This document shows positions 12,651-23,511 of a DNA stretch of 64,000 bases, piece after piece. The stretch is from the NCBI GenBank assembly GCA_032209605.1, contig JASFXZ010000002.1, positions 55,306,431 to 55,370,430 on the forward strand, read 5' to 3'. The notes beneath the pieces are model-generated. The model was not told the DNA's origin and did no database searches. It worked only from the letters and a program-made list of their open reading frames with translations. How positions within the stretch are numbered: the first letter of the stretch is position 1; each line of letters opens with the position of its first letter. Source of the stretch: Mactromeris polynyma. Lineage: Eukaryota; Mollusca; Bivalvia; Venerida; Mactridae. Position numbers and translations under genes: made by a program.

Positions 12651-13316
12651 TTTTGGGTTGTGTTTACCTCCCGCCAGATTAACCCACCCCCGACCCTGGT
12701 GATTGATGTCCTGGTACTAACTAAATAATCCCAACCCGGTGACACTTTTATGAAAGGAGCATAAATATGTTGATCTCTTATAACTTATGTCAATAAATTG
12801 AATTTTCAAGTTTACATAAATTTTGTAAAATATTGTAGCTTAAATTACTCTGAAAAGTCGAATAAAAGGACGCAGTCAGACATTATATATTACATCTAGC
12901 GAACTTATTCAAATTACTGAAAGAATGTCTTGCAATGGAGGAATCCTCCCCAGTCCGGAATAATCTGAACTTTATAGTTTGCCCGAAGGGTGTTCGAATT
13001 AGGTAGTTTCCACTGTACATGTACAACTGTCAAGAAGTGCGAATAACATGTGTCGCAAATCTTACCCGTCAATAAATATTAGTATATGTGAAAGGTGTGA
13101 ATTATTGTATTGTTTGACCTATCTATGGTGAACACTGAATGAAATGGTATCTAGGGACCGTAAACCCTGTTCGATTGTTCGACCTAACTCTTTTCGAGTG
13201 ATCTACTGTTAGATAATATGAAATAAGTAGGGGTTTCGCCGGGACTTAAGAAACTGTTCGAGGTATCTACTGTGTTCGAGTTAAAACTGTTCGAGGTTTC
13301 GAAGTCTTACAGTAAC

Positions 13317-13930
13317 TCAAATATTAGAAATATAAACAAATTAAGTGACGCTCCCTTGCACTTAATTTGCTTATAATTCCAATATATGAGCTAAGCCTAT
13401 AACCTATACTAATTTTTTCGTAAGGACATGTCGCTGTTTGTTGTTTTAGTGAGCATTATAATCCTATGTTGATATTTGAATGCAAACCAATATTGATACG
13501 ATTGACTGATAGAGTATTTCAATGTATGATACCTAAATAATTACTTGTTGTCATAAATCATGTCAAGGATATAAGCCGTTTTAGAATACCATTTATAATT
13601 TAGTAATGTATTTCGCATACTATTTACTGTTTAATTCCTTTTTGCTGTTTTCTTACCATATTCATGTTGCTTTGTTTTTATTGCCGCCGCCACCTCCCGT
13701 TTCCTTTACCACTTTCGTATCGACCCCGTTTGTGCTCGCCTTATTCTTTTATAAGTTTTATTTATACACTAATGGGTAACGATTTATTGTCATGGCGAGC
13801 ATCGGTGGGGTCTTTCAACAACCGACAGCAGTTGACCAGTTCCTGTTAATAATATACATCCAACTAAGTCGATATTAAGGATACTGATGCTTTTTCAATC
13901 CTTGTGCCGTCTGTTAATCCAAAATGTAAA
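13317..13930. other. Spacer 5' of the LINE relic
   Basis: AT-rich, ending in a more GC-rich stretch at 13675-13740. The 61-residue frame at 13664-13849 resembles nothing known. The stretch may include the LINE 5' region, but nothing shows it. Confidence 0.4.
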
Positions 13931-13936
13931 TGATAT

Positions 13937-14960
13937 GTGTCGAACATATATGACAATGAAGTTGGCTTCCTGTATAATATTCTTACAGGACAAACAGAAT
14001 ACACATCTGGTCTTAATTATACTAGTTATATACATAACCAGTCATACTTATTAACCGATCTTATAAACTTAAAATATGTTCTGTACTTTGTCTATTTAAT
14101 AGGTATGTCTGGTGATGTAGAACTTAATCTGGGTCCTTTATACAGTAAAGAACACGGTCTGTCAATATTTCACCAAAACATTCGGAGCATACGGTATAAA
14201 CTAGATTAAACCAAACTTGATGCAAATGTTCAGGATAATGATTTAAAGTTATCGGGTTTCGAATATATGTTTAGAAAGGATACTACCTGTCATTCAGGGG
14301 GCTTTCTTGTTTATACATCAGCATTTAACTTGGAAAATGTACTTCCGGAATCAATATGGTTGGAAATTAGAGATAAAAAGAAGTTATTTAGTAATATGTT
14401 CATTTTATAGACTTGATGACTATTCTGTTTGTCCTATGAGTAGTAATATACAATTTATCGGACGTGGATAAAGTCAATACATTGAATAATTTTTTTCGTA
14501 TTTATCTTTCAAGTTGATGAAACTAACATGCAACTTCCGATCTTTCATTACAAGACTAATATAAGACTTGAGGATTTATTGTCCAAGAAAGGGAAGTTTC
14601 TGATATTTTAAGAAACCTTGTTATAAATAAAGCGTCTGGACCAGATGAAATTAGTCACAAAATGTTAAAAGAAATATCCAATACAATATGTGTCCCACTC
14701 TGTCTACTCTTTAACCGCTCTTTATCTGAAGGTATATATCCAAATAGTTGGAAACTCGCCCATGTTATGCCTCTATTCAAAAAGGGAAACAAAAACGAGC
14801 CATCAAATTATAGACCAATTTCTCTAATAAGCTGCGTTGGCAAAGTAATGGAACGTATTGTTTTCAAATATATGTATAACTATCTACATGACAATTATTT
14901 AATATTTCGTAATCAATCCGGATGTTTACCTTGACACTCCACAGTATACAAACTTATTCA
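13937..14960 (+). pseudogene. LINE ORF2 relic, 5' part: endonuclease start and RT fingers
   Basis: The first frame (to 14209) ends in MSGDVELNLGP and SIFHQNIRSIRYKLD, the typical start of CR1/jockey-like ORF2 endonuclease domains. A stop follows and about 40 residues are missing. Then LDANVQDNDLKLSGFEYMF, TTCHSGGFLVY and LPESIWLEIRDKKK continue the nuclease. After a collapsed stretch (14400-14590) come NKASGPDEISHKMLKEI, WKLAHVMPLFKKGNKNEPS and NYRPISLISCVGKVMERI, the finger motifs of LINE reverse transcriptase. A TGA interrupts just after QSGCLP, and LINE sequence stops at about 14960 where a C-rich insertion begins. The 3' part reappears at 18060. Dead element, several lesions. Confidence 0.88.
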
Positions 14961-15380
14961 GGCCCGGAGCCACCGGGGGGCCAACGGGGCCTGCCCCCCC
15001 CCCCCCAGACGGCTGTGGATTGACCTTTTTCTATTCCTAAAATAAAATTATATCCACTGATTAGGTCTTAAGGTTACTATTATTTTAGCACATTGATTTA
15101 TGGTCGATTTCCTCTTGTATACTACCAGTATAGCGGAAGCAAGTGCAATAAAAGTTGGCCCCTTGATGTGCTCATCGGCCTTGAAACAGTCTAGAAAAAT
15201 CGTTTGCTTGTTATTGAAGATCATACGTAACAGAGACAGTGATATGTCGTGGTGTTGATTTAGTGCGAAACAGTGAAAATAAAATTTCTTAAAATAATTT
15301 TAATCAAATCAATAATTTATGGAAGGGAATGTAATACTTGGGCCTTAAGTTTTGCAAAATAAAATAATTTAGTTTTTCTA
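14961..15380. mobile_element. Inserted DNA splitting the LINE, left part, with a long C-run
   Basis: LINE similarity ends abruptly at CAGGCCCGGAGCCACCGGGG, followed by a run of about 15 C. CAGGG/CCGG-type starts like this resemble ends of hAT-like elements, but no matching right end was found before 18050. The insertion type therefore stays open. The C-run is a likely sequencing or assembly weak point. Confidence 0.4.
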
Positions 15381-16959
15381 CACTGACCCAAAATGAAAAC
15401 GTTACACTTTCATTTTTTTGAATATTTGTTTTGTTAGTATATATGTTGTTGTAAGTGTTACATAAGTTTATCACGATTTCATTGCGGATAACGATTATGC
15501 AATTGTTTTAAAAATCGCCGGTATATTCATGCGTCCAAACAGGAAAAATGTTTTCCTTACTTTGCACGTGCGCAGCAACATTGGTTTCACTTACAGGTTT
15601 TACACCGAGAAGCAAACATTTGCTGCTTAGCACAGATAAAAAATATTGAATTTGTTTTAAAAACCAATCACATTTAGTGATGCCACGTCTTTATGAAGAT
15701 CAGAGAAACCAGGCTATTGGTATGCTCCGGGTGGGGTCAATGGTAATAACGTAGCGCGTCATTTTGGCTGCTCCAGGCAGACTATTCATAATCTTGCAAA
15801 CCGGTACAACACTACTGGATCTGTCAGAGATCGTGCAAGACCTGGTCGCGTACGTGCTACAACTTTACGTACTGATCGCGTTATCACGTTGACTCACCTA
15901 CGTAATCGTTTTTTACCAGCAACCATTACTGCTCGGCGTAACGGGTTTCATGCACAGACGATTATAAACCGTTTTAGACAGAACCGTGTTCCTATTCGTG
16001 CTCGGCGTCCATATACTGGACAGATTTTTACAGCTCGTCACCGAGCTGCCAGACTGTTATGGGCACGACAACATTTGCATTTCACGCGCAACCAGTGGAA
16101 ATCATACTTTTTAGCGATGAGTCACGGTTTACTGTCAGCCATGCAGATGGCAGAATACGCATCTATCGCCGTAGAAATGAAAGACTTCCAGATTGTTGTA
16201 TTCAGGAGAGAGACAGATTTGGTGGTGGCAGTATTATGGTCTGGGATGGGACAATGGGGAATCTGAAAACTGATCTGGTCATTATCCAAAGAAATCTCAA
16301 TGCTTAAGGTTATATCAATGTTTTAAACAATATAATGATACCATTCATGCAAAATAACGGACCTGGCACTTTCCAGCATGACAATGCAACGCCTCACGAG
16401 GCGCGTATAACTACACAATTCCTTGCTCAAAATAATGATAACGTCTTGCATTGGCCCGCTGTATCCCCAGACTTGAACCCAATAGAACACATATGGGATG
16501 AATTGGGTCGGAGAGCCAGGTCCGAGCATCAAATTTGTACCATAAATGACCTCCGAAATGCCCTTGTGTTAGAATGGCAACGTATTCCAAACGCGGTCTC
16601 TCTGTGTTATACAACGTTACGTAAATTCAATGACGCGACGTATTCTCCAATGCATTCGTAAAAATGGCGGTCACGCTGGTTACTGATGCTTCTTATAAAA
16701 TGACTCTGTCAGTACTTTCTTTTCTCCAAATGTTGTGTGATAATTTACATTTTTCTGGAATTTTTATTTCGACCCCTCTCCACGTATATGATAATTGTTC
16801 ATAAAAAAATATGCATTGTCTGATTTTTCCCAGTAAATTACATTAACACATTGATATTGCATTGAAGCTTCAATGAAAAAACAATTAACCCCGAATATAC
16901 ATTTATCAACAAAATATGTACCTTTGAAATCGATGTAAAGTTTTCATTTTGGGTCAGTG
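15381..16959 (+). mobile_element. Complete but inactive Tc1-like transposon
   Basis: Both ends are present. The left end CACTGACCCAAAATGAAAAC is repeated in reverse at the right end, with similarity continuing for about 25 bases. TA flanks both sides (15379-15380 and 16960-16961), so the empty site reads TCTAGAAC. Total length is about 1.58 kb, a normal size for Tc1. The interior carries one transposase frame with several breaks, described separately. The element sits inside the DNA that splits the LINE, so it is one of the later arrivals at this locus. Confidence 0.93.
15680..16661 (+). pseudogene. Tc1 transposase, DD34E type, broken
   Basis: Starts at ATG (MPRLYEDQRNQAIGMLR). After a frameshift near 15735 it reads NNVARHFGCSRQTIHNLANR, the helix-turn-helix that binds the inverted repeats, then RDRARPGR, an AT-hook-like linker. 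A second shift near 16095 leads to EIILFSDESRF (first catalytic Asp) and GGGSIMVWDG. An in-frame TAA follows NLNA and a further shift precedes FMQNNGPGTFQHDNATPHEA (second Asp). The end is WPAVSPDLNPIEHIWDELG with the third acidic residue. There are 34 residues between the second Asp and the Glu, as in Tc1 (DD34E). All catalytic residues survive, but at least four lesions make it inactive. Confidence 0.92.
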
Positions 16960-16961
16960 TA

Positions 16962-17867
16962 GAACAAGCCTCTTTCATATTTTATTATAATTGCATTTCA
17001 AAATGCTTAAATCTTTAAATTACATTTTCCTCATCGTATAAAGAATTTGCATTCAAACTTAAACACACAATGGTTTTCTTTGTATTTGAATACGTTCGCA
17101 TTACCGCGACGAAACATTATACCTGCATGCATTCTTTATTTCAACTTTACCAATAATAAGGAAACTAAGATACTTCGAAAGATTGAGTAATAAGATAACA
17201 TCATATTTGTGGTCCTTTCATACAAGCAAGTTTTGCAGTGTGATATGCAAAATACACTGTGTTAAATGTTGGTTGGTATTTTAATTCATGTATCGCTCGA
17301 AGCTTTCATAAAATCACGAATTATGATAATGTATCATCAGTTTCTGTATTTTTAAAGGTAAATATATTGAAGGTCTTTTTAAAATTTGCTTAGTCATAAA
17401 CATGAGAAAATGCCTACATACAGTTTGTACACATGTTCCCAAAACCACAAATACACAAGTTCGATACAGGAGTTTCTATCACGACGTATATGCCGTGTTA
17501 GCGCTTGCATATATAGGAACATCTGTTTCGCAATTCTGGAAAACTTCTAAGAAAAATTGTCTGTATGAAGGCATTAACGTGCCTTTTTCAATATTATTTC
17601 TTAGTGTGTTTTGATAAAAAAAAAGACTATCTACCTTTAACTGTTTAATTGATATACTGTAGGTGTTTCAAGAAAATCCAAATTGAAACAAATTACATGA
17701 ATACACAACTACATCCCGTTATGAATGTTAATTATCATCATAAACTTTTATGCACAAGTATTCACTAAAGAAATTCGAGAATACTCCGATTCTTTAGAAT
17801 TAGCACCGCTAATTATGGGTATGTCGCGACATTACCGTCCATAAAACCTGATAAGCCATATGGTATA
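16962..17867. other. Continuation of DNA inserted in the LINE; nothing recognised
   Basis: AT-rich, with a 70-residue chance frame at 17402-17614. It lies between the Tc1 element and the 3' LINE part, and no family was recognised. Confidence 0.45.
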
Positions 17868-18016
17868 CGAACAAAATCCCCTACGGACAAAATCTCCTTA
17901 GCTCATTTTGCACAAGGCGGACTCAATCCCCTTCGTGAATTTTACAAGGTGGACAAAATCCCCTTCATGAATTTTACAACTAGGACAAATCCCCTTTATG
18001 AATTTTACAAGTAGGT
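17868..18016. repeat. Degenerate 32-bp tandem repeat
   Basis: About 4-5 imperfect copies built on ACAAAATCCCCTTCATGAAT followed by TTTACAAGGTGG. Spacing is about 32 bp and the copies diverge. It sits directly before the surviving 3' LINE part. Confidence 0.8.
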
Positions 18017-18059
18017 ATTGGAAACATAGTTTATCAGCTTGTTCGAATATACGTTACTT

Positions 18060-19277
18060 AAAAGGGGGTATTCCCAAGGCTCCGTCATTGGTCCCTTATT
18101 ATTTCTTATATACCTCAATGATATAGCGGACTCTCTTATATACGTCAATGATATAGCGGACTCTCTTAATTAGTATGACCAGGCTTTTCGCGGTTGACAG
18201 TTCTCTTTCTGTTTCCACAAACAACATTGATTTAATGAAAGAAACACTTAATAGCGATCTAAATTCAATAACAACATGGTATAAACAGTGGCTACTGTAA
18301 GAGAAAACGACCAAACGTATCGTACAATAATGTACAACTAAATTATGTTGAACATCATTAACATCTTGGTGTAACATTCAGTCAGGATGGGTCGTGGCAT
18401 CAACATATAACTAATTACTAATATAATCTCAAAAGCTTCGAAAATTATTATATCAATGAAGATGCTGAAATTCAAAGTTCAAAGGGAAACTCTCAATCAA
18501 ATTTACATCTCTTATTTAAGACCTCAGTTAGAATATGCTTCTTTAGTTTGGGATAATTGTGCCCAGTACGAAAAAGAAATCTTGGAAAAACTACAAGATG
18601 AAGCAGCTAGGGTCGTCACTGGTTTAGCTAGATCTGTCTCAATTCGAAAATTATTAAAAGAGATTGGCTGGATGAGTCTTTCAGATTTTAAATATACAAA
18701 GGAAAAAACCAATTGTTACCGCCCTATTTAACACAGTTGTTTCCACCTACAGTTGACTCAGCTTGTGAAAACCAATATTGGTTAAGAAATTATACCGATT
18801 ATGTACTAGAAGCAAGAAGAACTGAAATACAAATCAGTTTTACCATCAACTTTGGAATAATCTTACTATCGATATTCGCGAGTCTGAATCTTTATCTTCC
18901 TTTACAAATAAACTGAAACAATTGTATAATGCACCTGAAGTCCCGAGTATATTCATAAAAGGCGAACGTTTCTCAAATGTCCATCATACCCGCATTAGAA
19001 ATAATTGTAGTAATCTTAACTCAGATTTATACAAAAACCATCTTATTCATAGCCCTTCATGTGAGCGTAGTGCGGCGATTGAATATGCTGAACATTACTT
19101 TTTTACATGCAAAATATATTGTCGACAGAGGCGAACACTTTTAATACAAGAGAATTTCATCCTCTTAGTGCACAAAAACTTCTATTTGGTATAGATACTT
19201 TATCCGAAACTCAAAATGAAGTGTCATTTCAAAAAGTACAAAATTATATAAAAAATAGTAATAGATTCGAAAAATAA
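18060..19277 (+). pseudogene. LINE ORF2 relic, 3' part: RT palm and C-terminal domain
   Basis: Opens with QGSVIGPLLFLIYLNDIAD, the RT palm motif before the catalytic centre. A 30-bp block (18111-18170) is duplicated in tandem here. The catalytic FADD box reads F-A-V-D at about 18186-18197, so one essential aspartate is lost. The thumb and C-terminal domain follow in shifted frames: LRPQLEYASLVWDN, LQDEAARVVTGLAR, LPPYLTQLFPP, GERFSNVHHTRIRNNCSNLN, YKNHLI and AEHYFFTCKIYC, and the frame ends at FEK and TAA (19275-19277). This is the usual C-terminus of CR1-like ORF2 proteins. About 110 residues between this part and the 5' part (ending at 14960) are absent. No poly-A or microsatellite tail is seen. 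Confidence 0.88.
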
Positions 19278-19331
19278 CAAAGTGTCACTGCTATATGATT
19301 TATTAACGTAAGCGGGGGTGGCGTGGAAGGT

Positions 19332-19632
19332 ACTGGCAACAATCGAATAACGGTAAAAAGTGTGTGTGTTTTCATGTAGTTAGTTTCATAAATCTAAAAT
19401 TTCTTATGCACAAATACTATATAACTATCATATTTGCACAAACATACACATAACTTATACATACAAATTGGTTGGGCCAAAAGTTTTAACAACATTATCT
19501 AGGGCCCTTCCCCTATATATATGGCAGATTATAGCTAAAAAATAATGGTTTATGTGTCCATAAGAAATTTTAGATTGATGAAACTAACTACATGAAAAAA
19601 AACTTTTTACCTTTATTCGATTGTTGCAAGTG
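19332..19632. mobile_element. Foldback MITE with about 72-bp inverted arms
   Basis: The left arm (19332-19408) begins ACTGGCAACAATCGAATAAC and ends AAATTTCTTATG. The right arm (19559-19632) is its reverse complement with a few changes (about 90% by eye). The 150-bp centre is unrelated AT-rich DNA. No coding sense. It begins 55 bp after the LINE stop codon. A target duplication is not clear. Confidence 0.88.
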
Positions 19633-19639
19633 TACATAG

Positions 19640-20925
19640 TGAATACCCAGTTTGTTAAAAGCTTTATTTGAAATATATGTACACATGTGCATTTATGAAG
19701 TATAAGTTATATTTTAATCGAAAACAGCTACAAAAATACGGCCTACAGACAAATCACAGTGCAATCTCTCTAGAGCGGCCCATTTCTGAGTAATTAGTCT
19801 CAGACGTCAATCGTTATCATGTTAGTACTTGTAGTGCTATTTAAGGTTGTAAGCCATGTATAATTATTTAATTGTCCACTACGACAGTTTACTTATACTC
19901 TTGTTGTTCTTATAAGCTAGTTTTCTGATCTTATAAATTCATCTTTAAACAGTCTGTGACAATTTACCAGTATTAATTTTCACATGCTTTCGAGATAACA
20001 AACTTACTTACAAAAATGTATTACATGTCTTTATTTTTACCATAAAGCAACACATTTTCTGTTTCCACTGAAATTTTAGTTGTTGCTGTGATTGAAGATT
20101 TATTTCTTATATCACGTTCAAGTCATTGTTGTTTTAGACACCCCCAAGAATATATGGAGTCAAACTATTGCCCAAGGCAATTTCACAGTCGAAACACAGT
20201 GGGGTGGCTAAGTTAGTCGCTAATGATAATGATCAAGAGACGTTAAATTCGAGTATATTCGGTTATAGCATGGAGCCAATATCAATTATTGATTATTGAC
20301 CAGTTTGACAGGTGTCATTTTTCGTGGGAAAGGGAGGCAATCTAAGTTTGAGGAAATGGCTTAAACAAACCCTATAATCAAGGGAGATCATTATTGATAC
20401 TTATCATAGAAAGCTGCACATGAACCTCTCTTCACCACCATCATCGATTTTCCCGTAGTAAAATTTGAGTACCAAATTATCTTCTCTATAACAACAACTT
20501 ATCATATAAGTACCGAAATGTAACCCCCTCACCCCTAGAAAAGGGTGTTGCACTGGATGATATGCACTATGTATAAAACAGTCGTCGAAAAAAACCGCTA
20601 TTAAAACCACGTTTGAACAAGTCTAGAAAAATACGAGCTACTTGTACAAAATGGCTAAAATGGATAAAGGCAGCGACCGCATGCTTGCGGTGGTTTAGAG
20701 CGGCAGTACTAATTCCCAAATGCTGTGAAATTGTCTTCTTTAAAAACTGAATTCCCATACGGCTAGTAATTAAATATGCCATTAGGAATTTCCGTCAACG
20801 AGATGCCTCAGGCTTACTTGACACCCTCGTCGTTTTAGTGAAATTATGGTTATTACCAAAACGCAAGTGTTGAAAAAACATCGCGAATGTCGAGAATGGA
20901 AAAATACTAAAGGAACCGTATGGAA
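19640..20925. other. Intergenic DNA with one orphan transposon end
   Basis: At 19756 a CAGTGCAATCTCTCTAGAGC string resembles the terminal repeat of the element at 62539-63255, but no partner end was found nearby. The rest is AT-rich with no recognised feature. Confidence 0.45.
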
Positions 20926-20931
20926 TTATAT

Positions 20932-21142
20932 GGAGCCCCTAAAGTGACATTCCATATTCTTTTATTTCGACCGACACTTTTTGTAAAAACGAAATATCAT
21001 TTCGTAAACACGAATTATTACTTCGTAAAAACGAGTTTTTATGTTGTAGAAACGAATTATTATTTCGTAAAAACAAAATATTATTTCGTAAAAAAAGTGT
21101 TGTTCGACAAAAACGAATATGGAATGTCACTCTAGGGGCTCC
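20932..21142. mobile_element. Foldback MITE with a 21-bp periodic core
   Basis: The arms GGAGCCCCTAAAGTGACATT..CCATATTC (20932-20959) and their reverse complement (21115-21142) match at all but one base. Between them are five to six 21-bp units of the type ACGAAATATTATTTCGTAAA, each itself nearly palindromic (TTTCGTAAAAACGAAA). Because 21 is a multiple of three, the core reads as seven-residue repeats (FVKTNYY) on the plus strand, a by-product and not a gene. Confidence 0.88.
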
Positions 21143-21149
21143 GTAGAAC

Positions 21150-22540
21150 TAAGTATTATTACATAGATTTTTATAGATATTTTATAAAGGGAATTCATAG
21201 TTTTAACATATGTTTTAATATAAATGTTAATTTTCCCCAAGTTCATTGTCCCATGCATTGTCAATTCATTTCAGAAATGTGTATTGTCTTTTCTAATTGA
21301 AAAATAAATGACATTTTCAATTTAAGTTTGTGTTGAAGCTAATATAGCACAGATACAAAGTTGGAAATGAGTATAAATGTAGTTAGCTCGTTATAGCAAA
21401 AGCATGACTATGAAAACGTTGATTAGTCTTACGATATGGCATGATTACATATCTAAAATTCAGTTTTATTACCATTTTTTCTATTCTAGAGTATTGTGTC
21501 TACAGAACGTGGGACCGTGTTGTATAGAAGTCAATGTCCGCAATGTAAGAGAAATACTTTGCAATACTTTGTCAAATTAGTATGAAACTTTTAAATATTG
21601 TTTATAAAAATTCACATAATTAAGCATGCTTAATCATGCATTTGCATCAAGAATGTCCTGATGTATGAGAGAAAATGAAAAAGCCACCATGACACAACGT
21701 TTGAAGGAAGTATAATTTGGATAATTGAGTGTCAAGCAAAACTAATTTAGAGAATTTATAAGCCTGAGCATTTACTTCCGTCGCACAAAATTGTTGCAGA
21801 ATTGCGGCAGCATCGTTTCGTATTAACGCTATTACAGAAAGGAACCGTCTTAAATTGGGAATCAAGAATTTTCAGCTGAATAATTAAAACGTCAATAGGG
21901 AAACATCCGAATGGTTAGTCACTTCTTGTTATGCATGGATGTCGTAGCTTCAGAGATTTCAGCAAAAGTGTGGAGCATAACACCGAATTGAATTATCCGG
22001 TCTACGTCAATGAGTTGTGGTAATGCAGACCAAAGAAGGGCATTTGTACATGCACATTGCAAGGAGCATAAAATTGTTATGGAATTATTGTACGTAAAAA
22101 AAAAATTCATATCAGAAATGACATTCTTGTCGATGAAAATACTCCAAAACTCTCTTCCTGGTGATACTTAATTTCTCTAAAATAGTCTAAATCATGTCTA
22201 AAATCGGCTGTTTTCGGTTCAGAAACCCGTAAATATAAAACTAACAAAAAAGGTGTTTTGTGGAATGCAATGCAGTAAAATATGTCTTACCTCAATTTTG
22301 GTACATTTTTACTGATTTCTACGCTTACACTATAAGTAATTTGACTAAATAAAGCACTGAGTTCCTGGTATGTAACGCCATCTTTTGTAGCCATTAAAAT
22401 ATATTATTGTGTTTGTTTTTATTACATTATGTACTAAGTTCTGTACATTTTGTTCAAACATAGGTATGGTATGTCCATATATCGTTCAAACTATAAGATC
22501 AAAGGCACACTTTATAATGGTATTCCAGCAAAACACAAAT
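21150..22540. other. Intergenic DNA, nothing recognised
   Basis: AT-rich with short frames on both strands. No repeat, splice or transposon signature identified. Confidence 0.5.
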
Positions 22541-22542
22541 AT

Positions 22543-22935
22543 ACGAGGGCTGTCCCACTAAATCGTAGACTTCAGTTATTTCTAAAAAACTAATGAACTA
22601 AGTTCTCCGACGTTTAATTCATCTTCTTGTGCAAATGCACACGAAATTACAATACAAAATACCAAAAAATAAAAATTCTACAAAACATTTAATAATACCA
22701 TGTACACAGGAGCGGCGCATAAATGCGGCGGTAAACGTCATAATAATGTCACATACTACTCCTTCTCAAAGTATACACCCTGATGTGCAATACACTTGTG
22801 GTGGCGTCTTAACCAATTCTCATAAACGTTCATGAACCAGTCACGGTCTAATGTGTGGTTGAATTTTTGTATCGTATATGCAGCACAGGAGATTGTCACG
22901 AGTTCTTTCCCTTCATCCCATCTAGAGTTATCTCC
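22543..22935 (-). pseudogene. Mariner-like transposon 3' end with transposase C-terminus
   Basis: The stretch at 22543 reads TACGAGGGCTGTCCCACTAA, a terminal repeat of the kind found on mariner elements of molluscs and cnidarians. On the minus strand, an open frame ending at the TAG near 22753 has LDRDWFMNVYENWLRRHHK then CIAHQGVYFEKE and stop. This is the usual C-terminus of mariner transposases. No catalytic motif (DD34D) is present and no opposite terminal repeat was found, so only the 3' third survives. About 180 bp of 3' untranslated DNA lies between stop codon and terminus. Confidence 0.7.
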
Positions 22936-23239
22936 TTTTGCCCCTTCTATGGTATATGCATATGTTTAGTTATAAAGGTTGTTGACAGGGTATATAGGGG
23001 AATATAACCTTAGTCTTATGGATTGAATATCAGCTTAGTCCATCACTTGAGAGTGAAGCATTTTTTTGTATCTACATGTAGTTTAACGCTATTTTCAAAA
23101 AAAATTCGGCTACATATCAGTCGACCTAGCAAACCAGTTTTCCTTGAATTAAGCATCAAACTGTATCAACTTGCTATTGCGCAAGCAACTGACTATTTCT
23201 CCACATGGATCAGATGTGGAGGACAAATGATTGTAGCCT

Positions 23240-23345
23240 AATGTCACGGATGAACATGGCCTGTCCCACTTGAGAATTGAATCCAGACCTCCCGGATGAC
23301 AGCCACGTCGTTTACAAATGGAGCAAGCCGACAGGGGATAGGAAA
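23240..23345 (-). repeat. tRNA-derived SINE fragment
   Basis: On the minus strand GGTCTGGATTCAATTCTC resembles an RNA polymerase III B box (GGTTCAANNC) set in a T-arm-like context, with GACGTGGCTGTCATCCGG before it. The A box is weak. Probably a decayed SINE head. Confidence 0.4.
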
Positions 23346-23511
23346 TAGCAGTATTAATGTCCTTTGTCAAGTTACTGATTATTCAAGCTATGGTTTTAAA
23401 TATATAAAGGATTTACTTATACTAGCAGTGGATATAGTATGGCTATAAAGTATAGTAATTTCACGAAGATTTTTATTTTAGCAGAACAGAACATTTTTAT
23501 TAGTTGAACAA

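Larger units (their letters stand above)
11094..13015. mobile_element. Second Tigger-like element nested in the first
   Basis: The ends are CAGTGCAAACTCCTTAATCC on the left and, reversed, CAGTGGAAACTACCTAATTC on the right, flanked by TA on both sides. The duplicated target is embedded in GTACATG..CATGTAC, so the empty site would have been an alternating GTAC/CATG string. CCGGAAAC-type blocks repeat near both ends. The interior is AT-rich and has no recognisable transposase. It contains an 83-bp direct duplication (12280-12362 and 12568-12650). It inserted after the outer element. Confidence 0.75.
10793..13312. mobile_element. Non-autonomous Tigger/pogo-like DNA element (outer), TA target duplication
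   Basis: The left end reads CAGTAAAACTTCGAAACCTC and the right end is its near-exact reverse complement; 24 of 26 bases match when the flanking TA is counted. A TA dinucleotide flanks each end, as expected for Tc1/mariner-pogo insertions. TTCGAGG-type blocks recur inside each end (10843-10862, 13257-13300), giving subterminal repeats. No transposase frame was found inside, so it is non-autonomous or fully eroded. A second element sits within it (11094-13015), so only about 300 bp at each side belongs to the outer one. Confidence 0.85.
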
